Assembly: GCA_949751835.1 (NCBI GenBank)
Contig: CATKHK010000077.1
Location: 1 to 64,000, forward strand
Source: Blepharisma japonicum
Lineage: Eukaryota; Ciliophora; Heterotrichea; Heterotrichida; Blepharismidae
Length of the DNA: 64,000 nucleotides
Direction: 5' to 3'
Shown: positions 44,352 through 56,565 of the stretch, piece after piece
Layout of the letters: every line of letters begins with the position of its first letter
Position numbering within the stretch: the first letter of the stretch is position 1
Translations under genes and position numbers: made by a program
The notes under the pieces: generated by a model
Databases searched by the model: none
What the model was told of the DNA's origin: nothing
Seen by the model: the letters and a program-made list of their open reading frames with translations, nothing else

Positions 44352-45290
44352 ATGTCAAATATAGAAGATAGTTTAGAGTCTCTCACTGAGTCTTATTCAA
44401 AACAAAATGAAAAGCAATTTCAAACCTGCAGAAAAAAATCTAAAGAATCAAAAAAATACCCACAGGAATCATTATATAAATTAAAAAATCGTATCAGAAA
44501 TTCATTTTTACAGATCAGAAACGTACAAGTAGACTTTAAAAAAATGCTTGAAATAAATCCAAAAAATATCGAAATTTATTCTTCTGAAGAATTTATTACG
44601 AAAGAAGATCCGTTATATTTCCCAATGAAAGTGGTCAAATTTTCTAATGAATTTTACTTCCTTAAACCTATTAGAAGCGAAAAGAAAATTTTTGGTATTT
44701 CTTTGGAAATTTATTATAGATCAAGACTAAGATATAGCAGTATAGCTAAATGCATTGGATATGTTAGATGGCAAGGGTCGAAATTTGCAATCCTTCAATA
44801 TTTTCCTAAAACTCTTGACCAATTTTTACTAGAGGATTTATCTATTTGCCAAAAAATCGAATTAATCATAAGTATTGCAAAAGGCTTGCTATTTCTACAT
44901 ATGAAAAATTGCGTAAATATGAATATTTCGCCTTTAAGCATATTCATTGATGAAGATCGAAATCCATACTTTTTTGATTTAGAGTGTCTTATGAATCTCA
45001 ATATGGAACCTCAAAGTAGCTTGATTTATAAAGAGCCAGAATTTTCTGCACCTGAAGCTTTGGATGGTAAGCGCAGCTTTGCATGCGATATTTACTCACT
45101 AGGGTTGCTGCTTTATTATATATTAACAGGAGGCCCTTACTCCGAGTTTATAGGGATGGAAAATTTACCAGAAGGATTTGATGATTTGTTAAAAATTATG
45201 ATAAATGCTAATCCAAATGAAAGACCTGATGCTCATTATATTGTTGAAGAATTAGAAAGGATTCTTTTAGATAGGAACTCAAGCAATTAA
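44352..45290 (+). CDS. protein kinase-like protein, predicted pseudokinase
   Basis: 312 residues from the ATG at 44352. Residues ~75-310 have the layout of a kinase fold: YFLKPI as a beta-3-like strand with a Lys, a C-helix, LFLHMKNCVNMNISPLSIFI as the catalytic-loop region, FFDLECL at the DFG position, SAPEAL as the APE motif, and DIYSLGLLLYYILTGG with a late NPNERPDA. The catalytic-loop HRD is replaced by NMN and DFG by DLE, so phosphotransfer is unlikely. It is therefore probably a regulatory or scaffold pseudokinase, TKL-like by general appearance. The N-terminal ~60 residues are polar and Lys/Ser-rich. No paralogue in the window. Confidence 0.75.
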   Translation: MSNIEDSLESLTESYSKQNEKQFQTCRKKSKESKKYPQESLYKLKNRIRNSFLQIRNVQVDFKKMLEINPKNIEIYSSEEFITKEDPLYFPMKVVKFSNEFYFLKPIRSEKKIFGISLEIYYRSRLRYSSIAKCIGYVRWQGSKFAILQYFPKTLDQFLLEDLSICQKIELIISIAKGLLFLHMKNCVNMNISPLSIFIDEDRNPYFFDLECLMNLNMEPQSSLIYKEPEFSAPEALDGKRSFACDIYSLGLLLYYILTGGPYSEFIGMENLPEGFDDLLKIMINANPNERPDAHYIVEELERILLDRNSSN

Positions 45291-46727
45291 TCCAGTATTT
45301 CTTATGTGCTCTTAATTGGATGCTTAAAGTAATTTTTATTCAGACATTTTTCTGCTAATTTAATTTTATGGCTGCTATTTATTTAAAATTTTTATAGAAA
45401 CCAAAATCTTAATCTTTTTAGAATCAATGATATTCATAATAGCACAGCAAAATATCAAGAAAAATTGGCAAAAGCATATAAGCTTAAGTCTTAATTCAAA
45501 ATTTTGATAGGAAATTTGAATATTTAACCCATGAGAAATCTTCAGGATCAAGTATCATTAAATCTAGTAAAATAGTATAAATTACTTAGTACTGAGGAGC
45601 ACTTTTCTAATATTTTTTATCATAAGAATCTTAATAAGTTTATTTTTTTCAGCATTTGACTCCATAGCTATAAATAAAACTATCTTTTTGGAAGGCTATT
45701 ATATTGATAAGTAATAATTCAAGCATTTAAAAGAATAGCATTAATCATAATTATTTCTCTGATTAATCTTATTTTACAAAGGTAGAATTATTTGGCTTAC
45801 AACCCATCAGTTAGTTATTATTAAACTGTGTTTAGCACATCACTACCACCAAATAAAATGGTTTTAGCAGCCAAAAACATATTGATACCTGCTAGTGGCA
45901 CTACGGGTCATTTGCCCAACAAGGAAAAGCCTTTCAAACTAGACTCCACTAGATTCAAACTAATAACTTTCCAATTTTATATCAGGCCCTAAAAATTATT
46001 CCTCAAATTATTTTATTAGAGATATTCAATAAAAGAATTTACAGTAAATTTAAAATAATTTGTTATCAAAAACTCACAATCAACAATAAATTCTCTTGGG
46101 AAGTTATTGTCTGGATACACTGAGAGTAATGTGCAATTATATAAATCGCCTGATGGCAAACGAAAAAATAGATCTAGATATTAAATAAGAAAAAATCTTT
46201 GAATTCATATGGAGGTCTTTAATCCTTAAATCTATATTAAAAGGTCAAATGTAATTTATAACTTTTTATTTCAAAAGTTAAATTTTCTTTTAAAAAAACC
46301 TTCAATAAAGTTTTTATATATTCTTAATAGTATTATTATTATTATTATTTATAATAAATATATTGGTGTTTTATATAGTTTACATAATTACTTACACTTG
46401 CCCCTCCGAAAGACAACCAAAATTCTTGCTCACTCATTGAGGTTTTAGAGTGGGAGTGAAAATAATAATTATTTTGAGATAAAAGTAATGATTGCATTAG
46501 TTTTTACAAATATCTCAATTATCTTTCAATAAAATTGAAATTCCATTAGCAATTTAGTATGCTACTTTTAAGTAGAGTTCTCAATTGAGAAAAGTTCGAC
46601 TTAAAATATATGTAAATTGTCAATTCTTTATAATTATAGTATTATTATATTAAAACTTGCCTAGAATTTTGTATTTTTCTATTTTATTAAATGCTAAATT
46701 TTATACAAATACTCTTCTTTTTAAAAT
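45291..46727. other. long intergenic stretch
   Basis: 1.4 kb of AT-rich DNA with a short ATT microsatellite (about 46330-46350). A slightly less AT-rich stretch at ~45830-45960 shows no open frame or RNA-like fold I can support. The right end is the promoter region of the WW-domain gene. Confidence 0.5.
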
Positions 46728-49709
46728 ATGTATTCCAGAGAGGACGGTAAATATTTTGAAAAACTCCACTCAAAGCCATGATTTTTTTGTGGAAAAGTCC
46801 CAGAACTTCGCTACTCCTACTCAGCTTCAGGTCTAACTGCTTCATTATACCCAGTTCACCCCCGTTCTATAGTTCCTGGTTCAACTGAGAGATTAGCAAG
46901 GTTACAATTCAAACCCTTCCCAAATGTGGATCTTCCGAGCATTCCAATCACATTTCAAGAATTCCGAGAATACCAATTTTTAAGAGACAATGAAACCTTG
47001 GTAACCGTTGAGCATTGTGATTCCTGTGAAACCCACTCAGGTACAACCCATCATGACCCTCAGCAATACTCATCTTTAGCCCATACTTTGGCTAATACAA
47101 TCCTAGCGAGGTATCCAGGGGTAAAAGTCCTACTCAAACCACGCTCTAAGCTTGGCTTTAACAGCCAAAGAATCGGTGCATTTGAGATACAAGTTTGTAG
47201 TAAATCTAATGGTCTGCTTACTAAAAACACTTTGCATTCAAAATTACAGACAAAAAAGTGGCCAGAAGTTCAAGAAATCGTAATGAAATTGGCCAATTTT
47301 TTGCCAAGATGCAAGCTTTGTGTGACTGTTTATGACTGTGAAAATGGGGAAAATAGGCTGAAAGATATAAAAGTTTCTCTAAGGCCAAAAGAAATTTCAC
47401 TACAAATGTCTCAGACTATGAGACCAAAAAGTGCTAGCTACTCTACATTTAGACCTACAAGTGCAATTTCGACTATGTCTCTGAGGACGATAAAATTCTC
47501 AGCAAGAAGAAATGCGAAAACCAATATGAAAAGTGCCAGAAAAGATAATGGAAAATGCATTGAAGAAATAAGTAATAAAGATGGGATATGTGAATTTTTA
47601 AATATCCCTAATAATATATACGAAATTGAGGTCATTGAAAATAATGAATATAACTCTGCGGCTAGGATTATCAATACTTTTGAAGAAGCCATACAAAATT
47701 CAAAAATAAATGTCTATATTGGACTGAAACCTAGAAATCTATGTAAGCTAACGGTAACTCTCCGTGACCAAGAGTTAAAATGTGATGTACCTTATGCTAA
47801 AGTGAAAATTTTTAAAGAAAATGGGGAATGCTACAACCTCTACGAAGTATCCAGAGGAAAATACGAAAATTCTGTTCCTAAAGGAAATTACACTTTAAAC
47901 GCAACTTTAGAGGAATTTCAAGAAATTTCTAAGCCAATTCAAGTCAATAAAACAGAAATGGCTACTGATGAGACTATGAAATTGAAGGAGCAGAGAAATG
48001 TTCAGATTATGACTTTTAATGCAATTACGGGAGAAGCCTTAGGAGGAGTATTATTAAAGTTAAAAACAAGTAAAAATAAGCCTTCTATTGAAGGCCTCAC
48101 CAAAACAGGAAATTTCACCTACTCCTTAAACGAAACCGGAATATTTAGCATTTCTACCAACAAACTCGGCTACCTTGATGCCAGTATTGTCACACATATA
48201 GAAAATAAAGGAAACGTCTCCATCTCAATTGGACTTGTCCCTGCTTCATACGCTGATAAAATAGCAGTCGTTTTTTCATGAACTCTACGCAGTGATGACT
48301 TAGAAGTTCAAGCTTTCAACGAAGAATGCTCATTATCATATAAAAGCACAAGAGGAAAAGGTTGCGAATTTTTTGACTATTTAAAATCAAATGGAATAGC
48401 TACGATAATTATAGACCATGATTGCAAAAATTTAAGAATTTTAGCACAAGCACTGACTAATGAGCTTATTGGAGGAAATGATTCGCCGATACTGAATTCT
48501 GGGCTGTCTATTAATGTTTATCAGAGAAATGAGCAAATAAAGATAATCCCAAGCCCAGGGAAGGGACAGTGATGGGATATTGGGATTGTGACGGAAAATG
48601 ATTTTATAGAGACAAATATTTTATCAGATGTAAAAATTTCATATTGAAACCAATATCTTGACGATTTTTCAGCTTTAATTGACTTAGTTAAAGCAACTGG
48701 GACTATTTCTTCATGCTTTAATTATACGAAATATGGGATTGAAAAAAGAAATAGGAATTTGGAAGATAAATTTATATCGCCAATGGAATTTAACAAGATT
48801 TTGTCAAATATAATATCTCAAGACGCTTTGGAATATATTATTCCAAGCTTCGTCACCAAACAAGGCATCAGTTTAAATCAGCTTAAGCTGCGGTACAACC
48901 GCTATAAAGGCATAGCATCTCCTAGGCTTCAAATCAGCCAAACCTCAATTGAAGAATACGCCGAAATAATCGGCATGAGTACTGCTGACAGTGATTTATT
49001 ATGGATCGCAGAGGACGCGGTTAACGCTTCAATTCCTGATGAATGGATCCCAATCCACGATCATAAATGAAATATTAAGTATAGAAATCGTGAGAACGGA
49101 GATATTTTAGACGAGAATCCTAATAACGAGTATTATAGAAACCTCTATTCAGAGTACAAAATTCGCATGGCACGAGAAAAAGCCCAGCGAGAACAAGAAG
49201 AAGCAGAACGCCTTCTAGAAGAAGAACGAAAAATGAAAGAGCTTGAAGAGCAAAAACAAAGAGATTTACAAGCTCTAAAAGAAAGGCTAGGAATTGCTGA
49301 ATGGGACCAATTCATCGAAGAATTTAAAAAAGAATGTAAAGAGCTGTATGAGCTTGCAGAACAAAAAGTAACTGATAAGTAGATTTCAAACAGCCCTGAA
49401 GAGAAAGAAAATATCGAGAAAGAGACTAATGATGAAATTATAGAGAAAGCAAAAGGGTATATGGGGAAGCTGAACGAGATTAGAGATGTTGTCAGTGATG
49501 AGAGCACCTTAGAAACAATTAATAGAAGTATTGAGGTAATTAATCAGATGCACCAAGAGTTCTTGAGGAGCTGCTTATCCGAAACAGGCGAAGTAGAGAA
49601 TCACAATGAAGGGATTTCTGAAGAATATCCGATAGAAGATCCAGGCCATAAGAAGTCAAAGAGCTCAAGTAGCAGTTCAAGTGATAAGCACAATAAATTC
49701 GATAAGTAA
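46728..49709 (+). CDS. 988-residue protein with CxxC thioredoxin-like region and CEP164-type WW region
   Basis: Starts MYSREDGKYFEK at 46728. TGA codons (for example 48279-48281) are read as Trp, and a 15-nt intron (49379-49393) joins VTD to NPEEKENIEK near the end. Residues ~85-160 have VEHCDSCETHSG and IGAFEIQVCSK, resembling Rdx/SelT-type CxxC thioredoxin-like folds. Residues ~200-480 contain CnaB/carboxypeptidase-regulatory-like beta repeats (CKLTVTLRD, AKVKIFKENGE). Residues ~735-800 (EEYAEIIGMS, LLWIAEDAV, IPDEWIPIHDHKWNIKYRN, NEYYRNLYSEYK) match the N-terminal WW region of CEP164-like basal-body proteins. An acidic coiled coil and a Ser-rich tail follow. A ciliary or basal-body role is inferred from the WW type. 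Confidence 0.75.
49379..49393 (+). other. 15-nt intron
   Basis: Starts GTAGA and ends AACAG. The unspliced frame has a TAG at its start; splicing gives TDNPEEKEN in frame. Confidence 0.75.
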
Positions 49710-50507
49710 ATATCTAAAATTTTAATAAGACGAATTCACCAGATTAAGTAAATTAGATAATTTTTTTATGTAAATTACAGTTTCGGCTATTGTCTAGATT
49801 TCTTTAAACTAATGCTATACTCATGCAATTTTTATTTTGACCACCTGAAATATAGAATTTGAAGAATCTAAAAGAAGAAAAAGGACTGAAGAAACATAAT
49901 TAATGGTTCTTAAACCTTTGATAGTTCATAAGGCTTAACTAAGCATAATATTAATTGATAAAATTTTAGGTACAGATATTGCAAAAAATATTTTAATGCA
50001 AATTATATTCAAATGATATTATGGATTTTTATCTCTCTTTTTCATATGATGAATACAATTAATAACTGAATAAATTTAATTTAGCATGTGAAATTAAATG
50101 AATTTGCTTGAGCTCACATTAAAAATAATTTGAAGAAAACTTGTTCTCTAATTTAATCATTTTACTCAAACTTCTCATTATTCAAAATGAGCAAGCCAAA
50201 TATCTGCATAGTTAGAATACTATATTGGTATTTTTTTATATAATAATTGCCTGAGGATGGACATTCTGCGCCATTCTATTTGAAAAATGGTTAAAATATT
50301 ATAATCAATTAATATTATAGATTTTATTTTCATTGAAAATTGTTAACATAATAAAAATTCTGAATAAATTTATAATTTAACAATAAAATGCAGTGATTTT
50401 AAAGGAAATTGCTAAGAGATCATAGAAAATAATATGAAGCATGGTTCTCTCATTTCATCATTTTTCTCAACAAAATAAAAAAGTTACATTATTAGAATAC
50501 TTAAGGT
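49710..50507. other. 3' flank, first member of the PUF triplication
   Basis: AT-rich. Its right part (from ~50340) shares phrases such as AATAAATTTATAAT and TTTTAAAGGAA..TTGCTA with 54420-54480 and 59360-59440, the 3' flanks of the other PUF genes. No gene seen. Confidence 0.55.
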
Positions 50508-51497
50508 TTAAGTAAGATAAGATAAAATTTCATCCCATCGTGGCTTAAACATTTTCTGACGAATCTGAGAAGTTGCAGCTATAATTGCTCTCTTAAATCC
50601 TTCCTTCATCTCTTTCTCAACTTCTAGCGCAGCAGTCCTTAGCACATAGCAGCCATAAGGACTCTCAAGCAGGACTTGCATTCTTCCTCCACTTATCAGT
50701 TCATTAATAATCTCACGCCTCATTTTGACTTATTTCAGGCACTTTTCAATCACATTTGATGAATATTTTTGTATACAAAGTTGAACGACCTTCCCTTGCA
50801 TACAATTTATGATTGATAAAGAGCATTCTTCTTGCCAATTATCAATCATGAGCTGAAGCACACCATTTCCATGCTTGTCTTGCATTAGAACAATAGCTTC
50901 TCTTAACAATTCATTTAAAATCCGAGGATCATTGATACATCTCCCTATGACGCATGAGCCCCATTTGTCGCATGCCAGCTCTCTGACATAACCTACAATT
51001 TCTTGAATAAGAAAATCTCGATTTTTTAACGTATAAAGCAGCACACAAATCACTGGGCATGAATGGAGCTGTATAGAAAGCCTCACGACACGGCCTTGAA
51101 ACGCTTCCTTTAAAATGTTTTCTTCTTCAGGTGATGTCGCAACCCTAATTATATGCTGCATAGTACGATTTCCTCTTTCTTTTGAAGAGATTGAGATAAT
51201 GTCGCCTTGAATTGCTCTTAAAATAGCTAATCTCTGCTCTAAGGAGCAGCAATCGAACAAGGTCTGGCACATTCATCTCCCATATTCATCTGACAAAAGT
51301 TCTACTAAGTATGGAAAAACTGACTCAATAATCTGTTCAATTTCTTCAGGCCTGCTTTTTGCAACGAAATGCTGTGCCTTTTTGCTAGTTTCTTTGAATC
51401 GGCATAAGAAAGAGATATTTGTGATCGTAATCTCAAGGTTAGGATTGATGGGGTCAAATGTTTCACTATTAAATAGAGATGGCTCTTTGTCTGACAT
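50508..51497 (-). pseudogene. Pumilio-family (PUF) RNA-binding protein, copy A, nonsense-mutated
   Basis: PUF proteins bind 3' UTRs of mRNAs with eight helical repeats. All eight are readable here with UGA as Trp (YGRWMCQTLF). The repeat-7 hallmark YSSNVIEKCLK is followed by TAA (50730-50732) where copies B and C have Glu, so repeat 8 and the last ~72 codons are cut off although still well conserved (YGCYVLRTAAL). The N-terminus also starts later: an in-frame TAG lies just upstream of the Met at 51497, and the ~45-residue leader of the other copies is missing. A truncated product could be made, but this looks like a recent pseudogene. Confidence 0.72.
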
Positions 51498-52262
51498 AGC
51501 ATGAATTTGCTTCTTCTATGAGATATTACTTTATTTCTTCCAACACTATTCTAAAGTAATTTTTAGTATTATTCCTAATAAATTAAAGTATTATTTAGCA
51601 GCTTTTGCAAAAATTTATATCATAAAAATTTTTATGTTAATATAAAAGAAAATAGATAATATGCCCATTAAAAACGACAAGAAAAAGTGTGTGTTATTAA
51701 TGAAGGGGCGGAGCTAAACCATTTAATTTAGCGCTTAAAATCTAAAAATGTTGATCCTATCATAACTTGTCTTTTCTTTGTACAAATTAGCTTATTTCCA
51801 TTATAAATTATAGATCAAAAATCGTTAAATTTATTTTAATCATACAGTCCAGGTAAATAAATAGTAAGTTGGGCTATATCATAAAAATTCGGGTTATCTT
51901 GAAAGTATCATATGATGGTATTTTGTATTTTCCCTTTTACTCGCCACCTGCATTTGGCTTATGAACTCTCCAAGTTGAGGATAAGAAGATGCATCAAGGC
52001 ACGTAATAAGCCTTCAGATACTATATAAAGATGTTTAAAATTATAATATATTTATATAAAATAAAAAATTAATTTTGTAAGGCAAAATCATAAATTTGAT
52101 TTGTAAAAGCCGTAATAAATGGCATTTGTTGGTCCGAGATGCTAATTTTTTCTTTTTCATGGAATTTTATTTATGGAGCTCTTTCTCAAATCTTTTTAAG
52201 ATATCTAAAAATAAGAGATGGGTATTATTTCAAATCTCAGGAATTTTTATAAAAAATTAATT
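51498..52262. other. divergent promoter region, duplicated
   Basis: AT-rich spacer between PUF copy A and the plus-strand zinc-Kelch gene. It aligns with about 55900-56565 next to PUF copy B. Both contain a conserved ~60-bp stretch (CTTGTCTTTTCTTTGTACAA and on to TTATAGATCAAAA), which may be regulatory or just recently duplicated. Confidence 0.55.
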
Positions 52263-54004
52263 ATGGTGGAGGAGAAGGAAAAACGATGTTTCGAGCCAGG
52301 CTGCTTACTTGAGGTTGAGTATTCATCTAAATACTCTTCCCTTGAAATTTATTCCTGCAAATTGCATGCCGCAAAGCATTACACTTTTGAACCTATAATG
52401 GTAGATCCTTGTCAAAAAACAAAAGAAGCACTTCTTGCATTTCTAAATGAAGAAAAATCAAAGCATAGCAAGCTATTATGGAAAATTGTAGTTTCTTTTA
52501 GCAAATATTTATTTGACTCAGAAAATAATATTAGAGAACTCATAATAAATTTGACTTCTTTTTTGGATAAAATAGACAGCTTCTTATTCAAAATCTCTCA
52601 GGCTGAAAAAATATCAATATCAGAGCAAGATCGAATTTTAAGATTATTAAGCTTGCAACCTGATGAGGCTCTTAAAAGAATAGAAATGATAATTCTAGAC
52701 AATTGCGTTTGGTGAAGAGAAAAAATTGAATTTGAAGCTAATATAGAGAAAAGACTTGCAAAAATAGAAACCAGACTACAAGATAACAATCAAACCATAA
52801 AATTGAAATTTAATATGCTCGCAAATGTAAAGGATTCGATTTGGAGTATAATAAATGAGAAATATAAGAGTTGAAAAGAAATTGAGCTCTGAAAGGAAGC
52901 AATAAAGATAAAAACAAAAAACGAGACAAGCTTGCTTAATCCACAAACAGCCAGAATTATAGAAGATCTAAATCATAAGCTTGAAGAAGCAGAAAAATTT
53001 CATAATTTTATAAATATTTTGGTCATGCATAAAATAAGAGACAAGAGATCTGAAATTTTTAGCAGACCAAACGATCAAGAGCTAGAAAAAGAATTTAGAA
53101 GGACTTGCTCATTGTATAAGAGGAATCCAGATATTTACGATACACAATTTATGGAGGTTTATAAAGAATTTGTTAGCATTTACCACAATAAAGCATCACT
53201 ATATTCTTTTAGGGACCAAGACAATTTATGAATTTACGACACTGAAAATGAAACAAAAGAATCAAAAATCTTGAAAACTCCAGAGCCTTTAAATGATGGT
53301 ACATGTATAACTCAACTCCCAAATGGAAAATTATGGGTTTACTAGGAGAATCTAAACTACATAAAAGGTAGTGTAAAGAGAATAGTTATAGAGGAATTAC
53401 AGTAATTATTGATGCAAATGGTGGATTCCAACATCTGCCATTTGGAACTCCTTGTTATTGCTCATCAGCTATCTATTTCAACAATATGGTCTATTGTTTT
53501 GGAGGAATAAACAATAGATGCTTAGCTCTCTCTAGTAAATTTGATTTGGAAAGAAAAAGGTGAATTATACTGACTCCAATACCACAAGCTGATATGTGTT
53601 GCAGTAGTTTAGTATTTAACGAGAATATTTTGATAGCTGGATTTATTAATAGAAATATTTGGCTATATTCAATTCATGTTGACTCTTTCTCGACAATTTC
53701 TTATGACTTTGAAGAGAAAAAAAGAAAGATCCTAATTAAAGCAGAAAAGAGACTGTATTTGATTGAATTTGGGAAGTGGGGTGGATTGATATATGAAAGT
53801 GAAATAGCAGACTTTAACGTTTGGGTAAAAATTACTGAAGCAATAATCACTGGAATTCCGTTTCAAGCGTATTGTTCATATAACAAAGGAGCAATATACA
53901 TTGCAATTAATAATAAAGGTATTACATACTACAAATTTATATTAGATGAAAAAAGATTGATTAAATTATTTGATGAAAAAAGATTGATTAAATTACTAAA
54001 ATAA
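52263..54004 (+). pseudogene. zinc-motif / Kelch-repeat protein, damaged copy
   Basis: It starts MVEEKEKRCFEPGC, aligning with other family members. The CXC of the zinc motif has become SKY, so metal binding is probably lost. UGA is read as Trp at several sites (52713-52715, ~52872, 53229-53231, ~53561). After LPNGKLW, near 53333-53395, the frame meets TAG and is shifted, and the segment is about 30 nt longer than in paralogues. Reading resumes as GITVIIDANGG and runs through Kelch blades (YCFGG, FDLERKRWII) to TAA at 54004. No simple 15-16 nt intron fixes this. The C-terminus ends with a short duplicated FDEKRLIKLL. Likely a pseudogene. Confidence 0.65.
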
Positions 54005-54584
54005 TTTTATTTGAAATATTTATAAAAAAAAAATTTGATAAAACAATAAGTTAAAAGTGTAAAGACTTAATTATTACTCTAAGTCACAAAATTTCAATAA
54101 AAAACTCAAATACCAATTCTTAAAGGAATTAACGATACAAAATTGAAACTCAGAAAATAATTATTTATTATAGGAAAATACACATTGGTAAAGTTAATAA
54201 AATCTATTAAGTTTCTACCAAACTAAACTTCCTTTATTTTATAATTATTTAAAATTGTTTGTTTTTTTAACAAGTTTAAAATGAAACTTTATTAATTTTA
54301 TAAAAGTTTAAACGTTGAAAAATTTTATTTATGAATTAATTATTAAATAATAGTTTTTTTAATACTCTTATACGTGTTGAATAATGTCGACATATGGGTT
54401 CACGCTTGGTTAATATAATTAAGATTCTAATAAATTTATCTTGGATTTAAAGGAATTTGCTAGGACACCCACAAAAATTAATTTGAAGAAAAGCAGTCCC
54501 CTCATTTCATCATTTTTTCTAAACTTTCGAATTATCCAAAAATAAAAGTCAAAATTAGCATATCAGGAACATTAGTTAAAATAC
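54005..54584. other. 3' flanks of convergent genes
   Basis: AT-rich. Includes flank sequence shared with the other PUF copies. No gene seen. Confidence 0.5.
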
Positions 54585-55718
54585 TTATTTAAGATAAGAT
54601 AAAATTTCATTCCATCGTGGCTTGAATGTTTTCAGACGAATCTGAGGAATTGCTGCCATAATTGATCTCTTAAATTCTCCATTTCGATCTTTCTCTAATT
54701 CTAGCGCAGCAGTCCTTAGCACATAGCAGCCATAAGGACTCTCCAGCAGGACTTGCATTCTTCCTCCACTTATCAGTTCATTAATAATCTCACGCCTCAT
54801 TTTGACTTCTTTAAGGCACTTTTCAATCACATTTGATGAATATTTTTGTATACAAAGCTGAACCACTTTCCCTTTTATACAATTTATGATCGATAACGAG
54901 CATTCTTGTTGCCAATTATCAATCATGATCTGAAGCACACCATTTCCATGCTTGTCTTGCATTAGAACAATAGCTTCTCTTAACAATTCATTAAAAATCT
55001 GAGGGTCATTTAAACATCTCCCTATGACACCCGAGCCTAATCTGTCGCATGCCAGCTCTCTGGCATGTCCTACAATTTGACTAATAAGAGAATCACGATT
55101 TTCAAAAAAATTAAATAGCACATTTACTACTTGAGCTGAATTGTTTATCGTAGAAAGCCTCAGGACATGGCTTTGGAACGCTTCCTTTCAAATGTTTTCT
55201 TCTTCAGGTGATGTCGCAAGCCTAATTATATGCTGCATAGTACGGGTGCCTCTTTCATCTGAAGAGATTGAGATAATATCGCTTTTAATTATATTTAAAA
55301 GTGCTAATCTCTGCTCTGAGGAACAGCAATCGAAAAGGGTCTGGCACATTCATCTCCCATAGGGATCTGACATAAGTTCTACTAAGTAAGGAGAAACTGA
55401 CTCAATAATACCCTCTATTTCTTTTGTTTCGCATTTTACAATAAAATTCTGTGCTTTTTTGCTGTAATGTTCGGATCGGCATAAAAAAGGGATATTTGGG
55501 ATTGTAATCTCAAGGTTAGGGTTGGTGAGGTCAAATCCGTTGCTATTAGATAGAGATGACTTTTCGTCAGGGACCACACTTGAACGTTGAGAAACTGATC
55601 CATGTACGAGCTCTGAAAGGAACTTGATAGGATTATTAGTGCTACCTCAGTTTCAATCTTGAAAAGATACAATTTCATTATAAGCTGGAATGTCCGTTCT
55701 ATAATTTCTATGTTCCAT
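54585..55718 (-). CDS. Pumilio-family (PUF) RNA-binding protein, copy B
   Basis: 377 residues with UGA as Trp, starting MEHRNYRTDIPAYN at 55718, a start shared with copy C (MEHRKNRLDIPTNN). The ~80-residue leader is polar. Eight PUF repeats follow. Core five-residue motifs (positions 12-16, of which 12, 13 and 16 contact RNA bases) read approximately SKKAQ, RWMCQ, TRTMQ, AQVVN, SGVIG, NGVLQ, SNVIE and CYVLR. Repeats 7 and 8 are conserved among the copies, while repeats 2-6 differ. It should act in the cytoplasm on mRNA stability or translation. It is intact, unlike copy A, and ends in TAA. Confidence 0.82.
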
Positions 55719-56565
55719 TAATTTATTAGATGATAGAAATGAGGCTAGATATAGAGTAGCAAGAATGGTTAGTTTGAAGATCAATAGGGAGACTGAATTA
55801 TATTGTCTTAAAAGCTGCGCAATTAATAGATAATCATTTAAGAGTCAGCTAATAGATGGGATATAAAAAGGTATATCATTATAAATCAATTAATTTTGCA
55901 TCAGAGTATATCTTTAAATTGAAATTATATGCATTAATCGATTGTCGATAATATGTCAATTTTCAAAGCTATAATTTTATCCAATGGCCTTCAAATCAGC
56001 TGCGGCTTATTCTTCATTTTATTGGATTTTCAAATCAAGCCAAGTTGTTTTTACTTTTATAAGATCTGAAAATTCAATTAAGGATAGATCATTTTTCTGA
56101 AAGATTTAATTTTCGCATTAACGCTAAATCAATATTCTAAGAGCTTAAAATCTAAAAAAATTTATCTTATCATAACTTGTCTTTTCTTTGTACAAATTAG
56201 CTTACTTCCATTATAAATTATAGATCAAAATGGTAAGACTTATTTAATCACACAGCCCAGGCGAATCAAATAATAATCCTGGGTATACTATAAAAATCTG
56301 GGCTGTCATGAAAGTATCATATGGCGTATTTTCTGTATTTTCGCTTTTGCCTTGTCACCTGTATGTGGCTTGTTAACCCTCCAAGTTGAGAATAAGAAGA
56401 TGCATCAAGGCAGTCAATAAGCGTGCAGACGTTAATAATTTTCTCTTCTTATGAAGTTTTACTTATGGAGTTCTCTCTCAAAGCTTTTTAAGATATTTAA
56501 AAATAAAGGAAAAAATGGAGATGAGTATTATTTCAAATCTAAGGAATTTTTATAAAATATTAATT
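55719..56565. other. duplicated divergent promoter region
   Basis: The counterpart of 51498-52262, between PUF copy B and the zinc-Kelch stub, with the same conserved CTTGTCTTTTCTTTGTACAA stretch near 56176. It shows no gene. Confidence 0.5.

Noticed and set aside
46325-46355. ATT microsatellite as a functional repeat
   Set aside because: A short simple repeat, common in AT-rich DNA, with no associated structure.
53371-53385. Possible 15-nt intron (GTGTAAAGAGAATAG) in the 53-kb Kelch gene
   Set aside because: Its removal leaves the upstream TAG and does not restore the frame to the downstream Kelch sequence.
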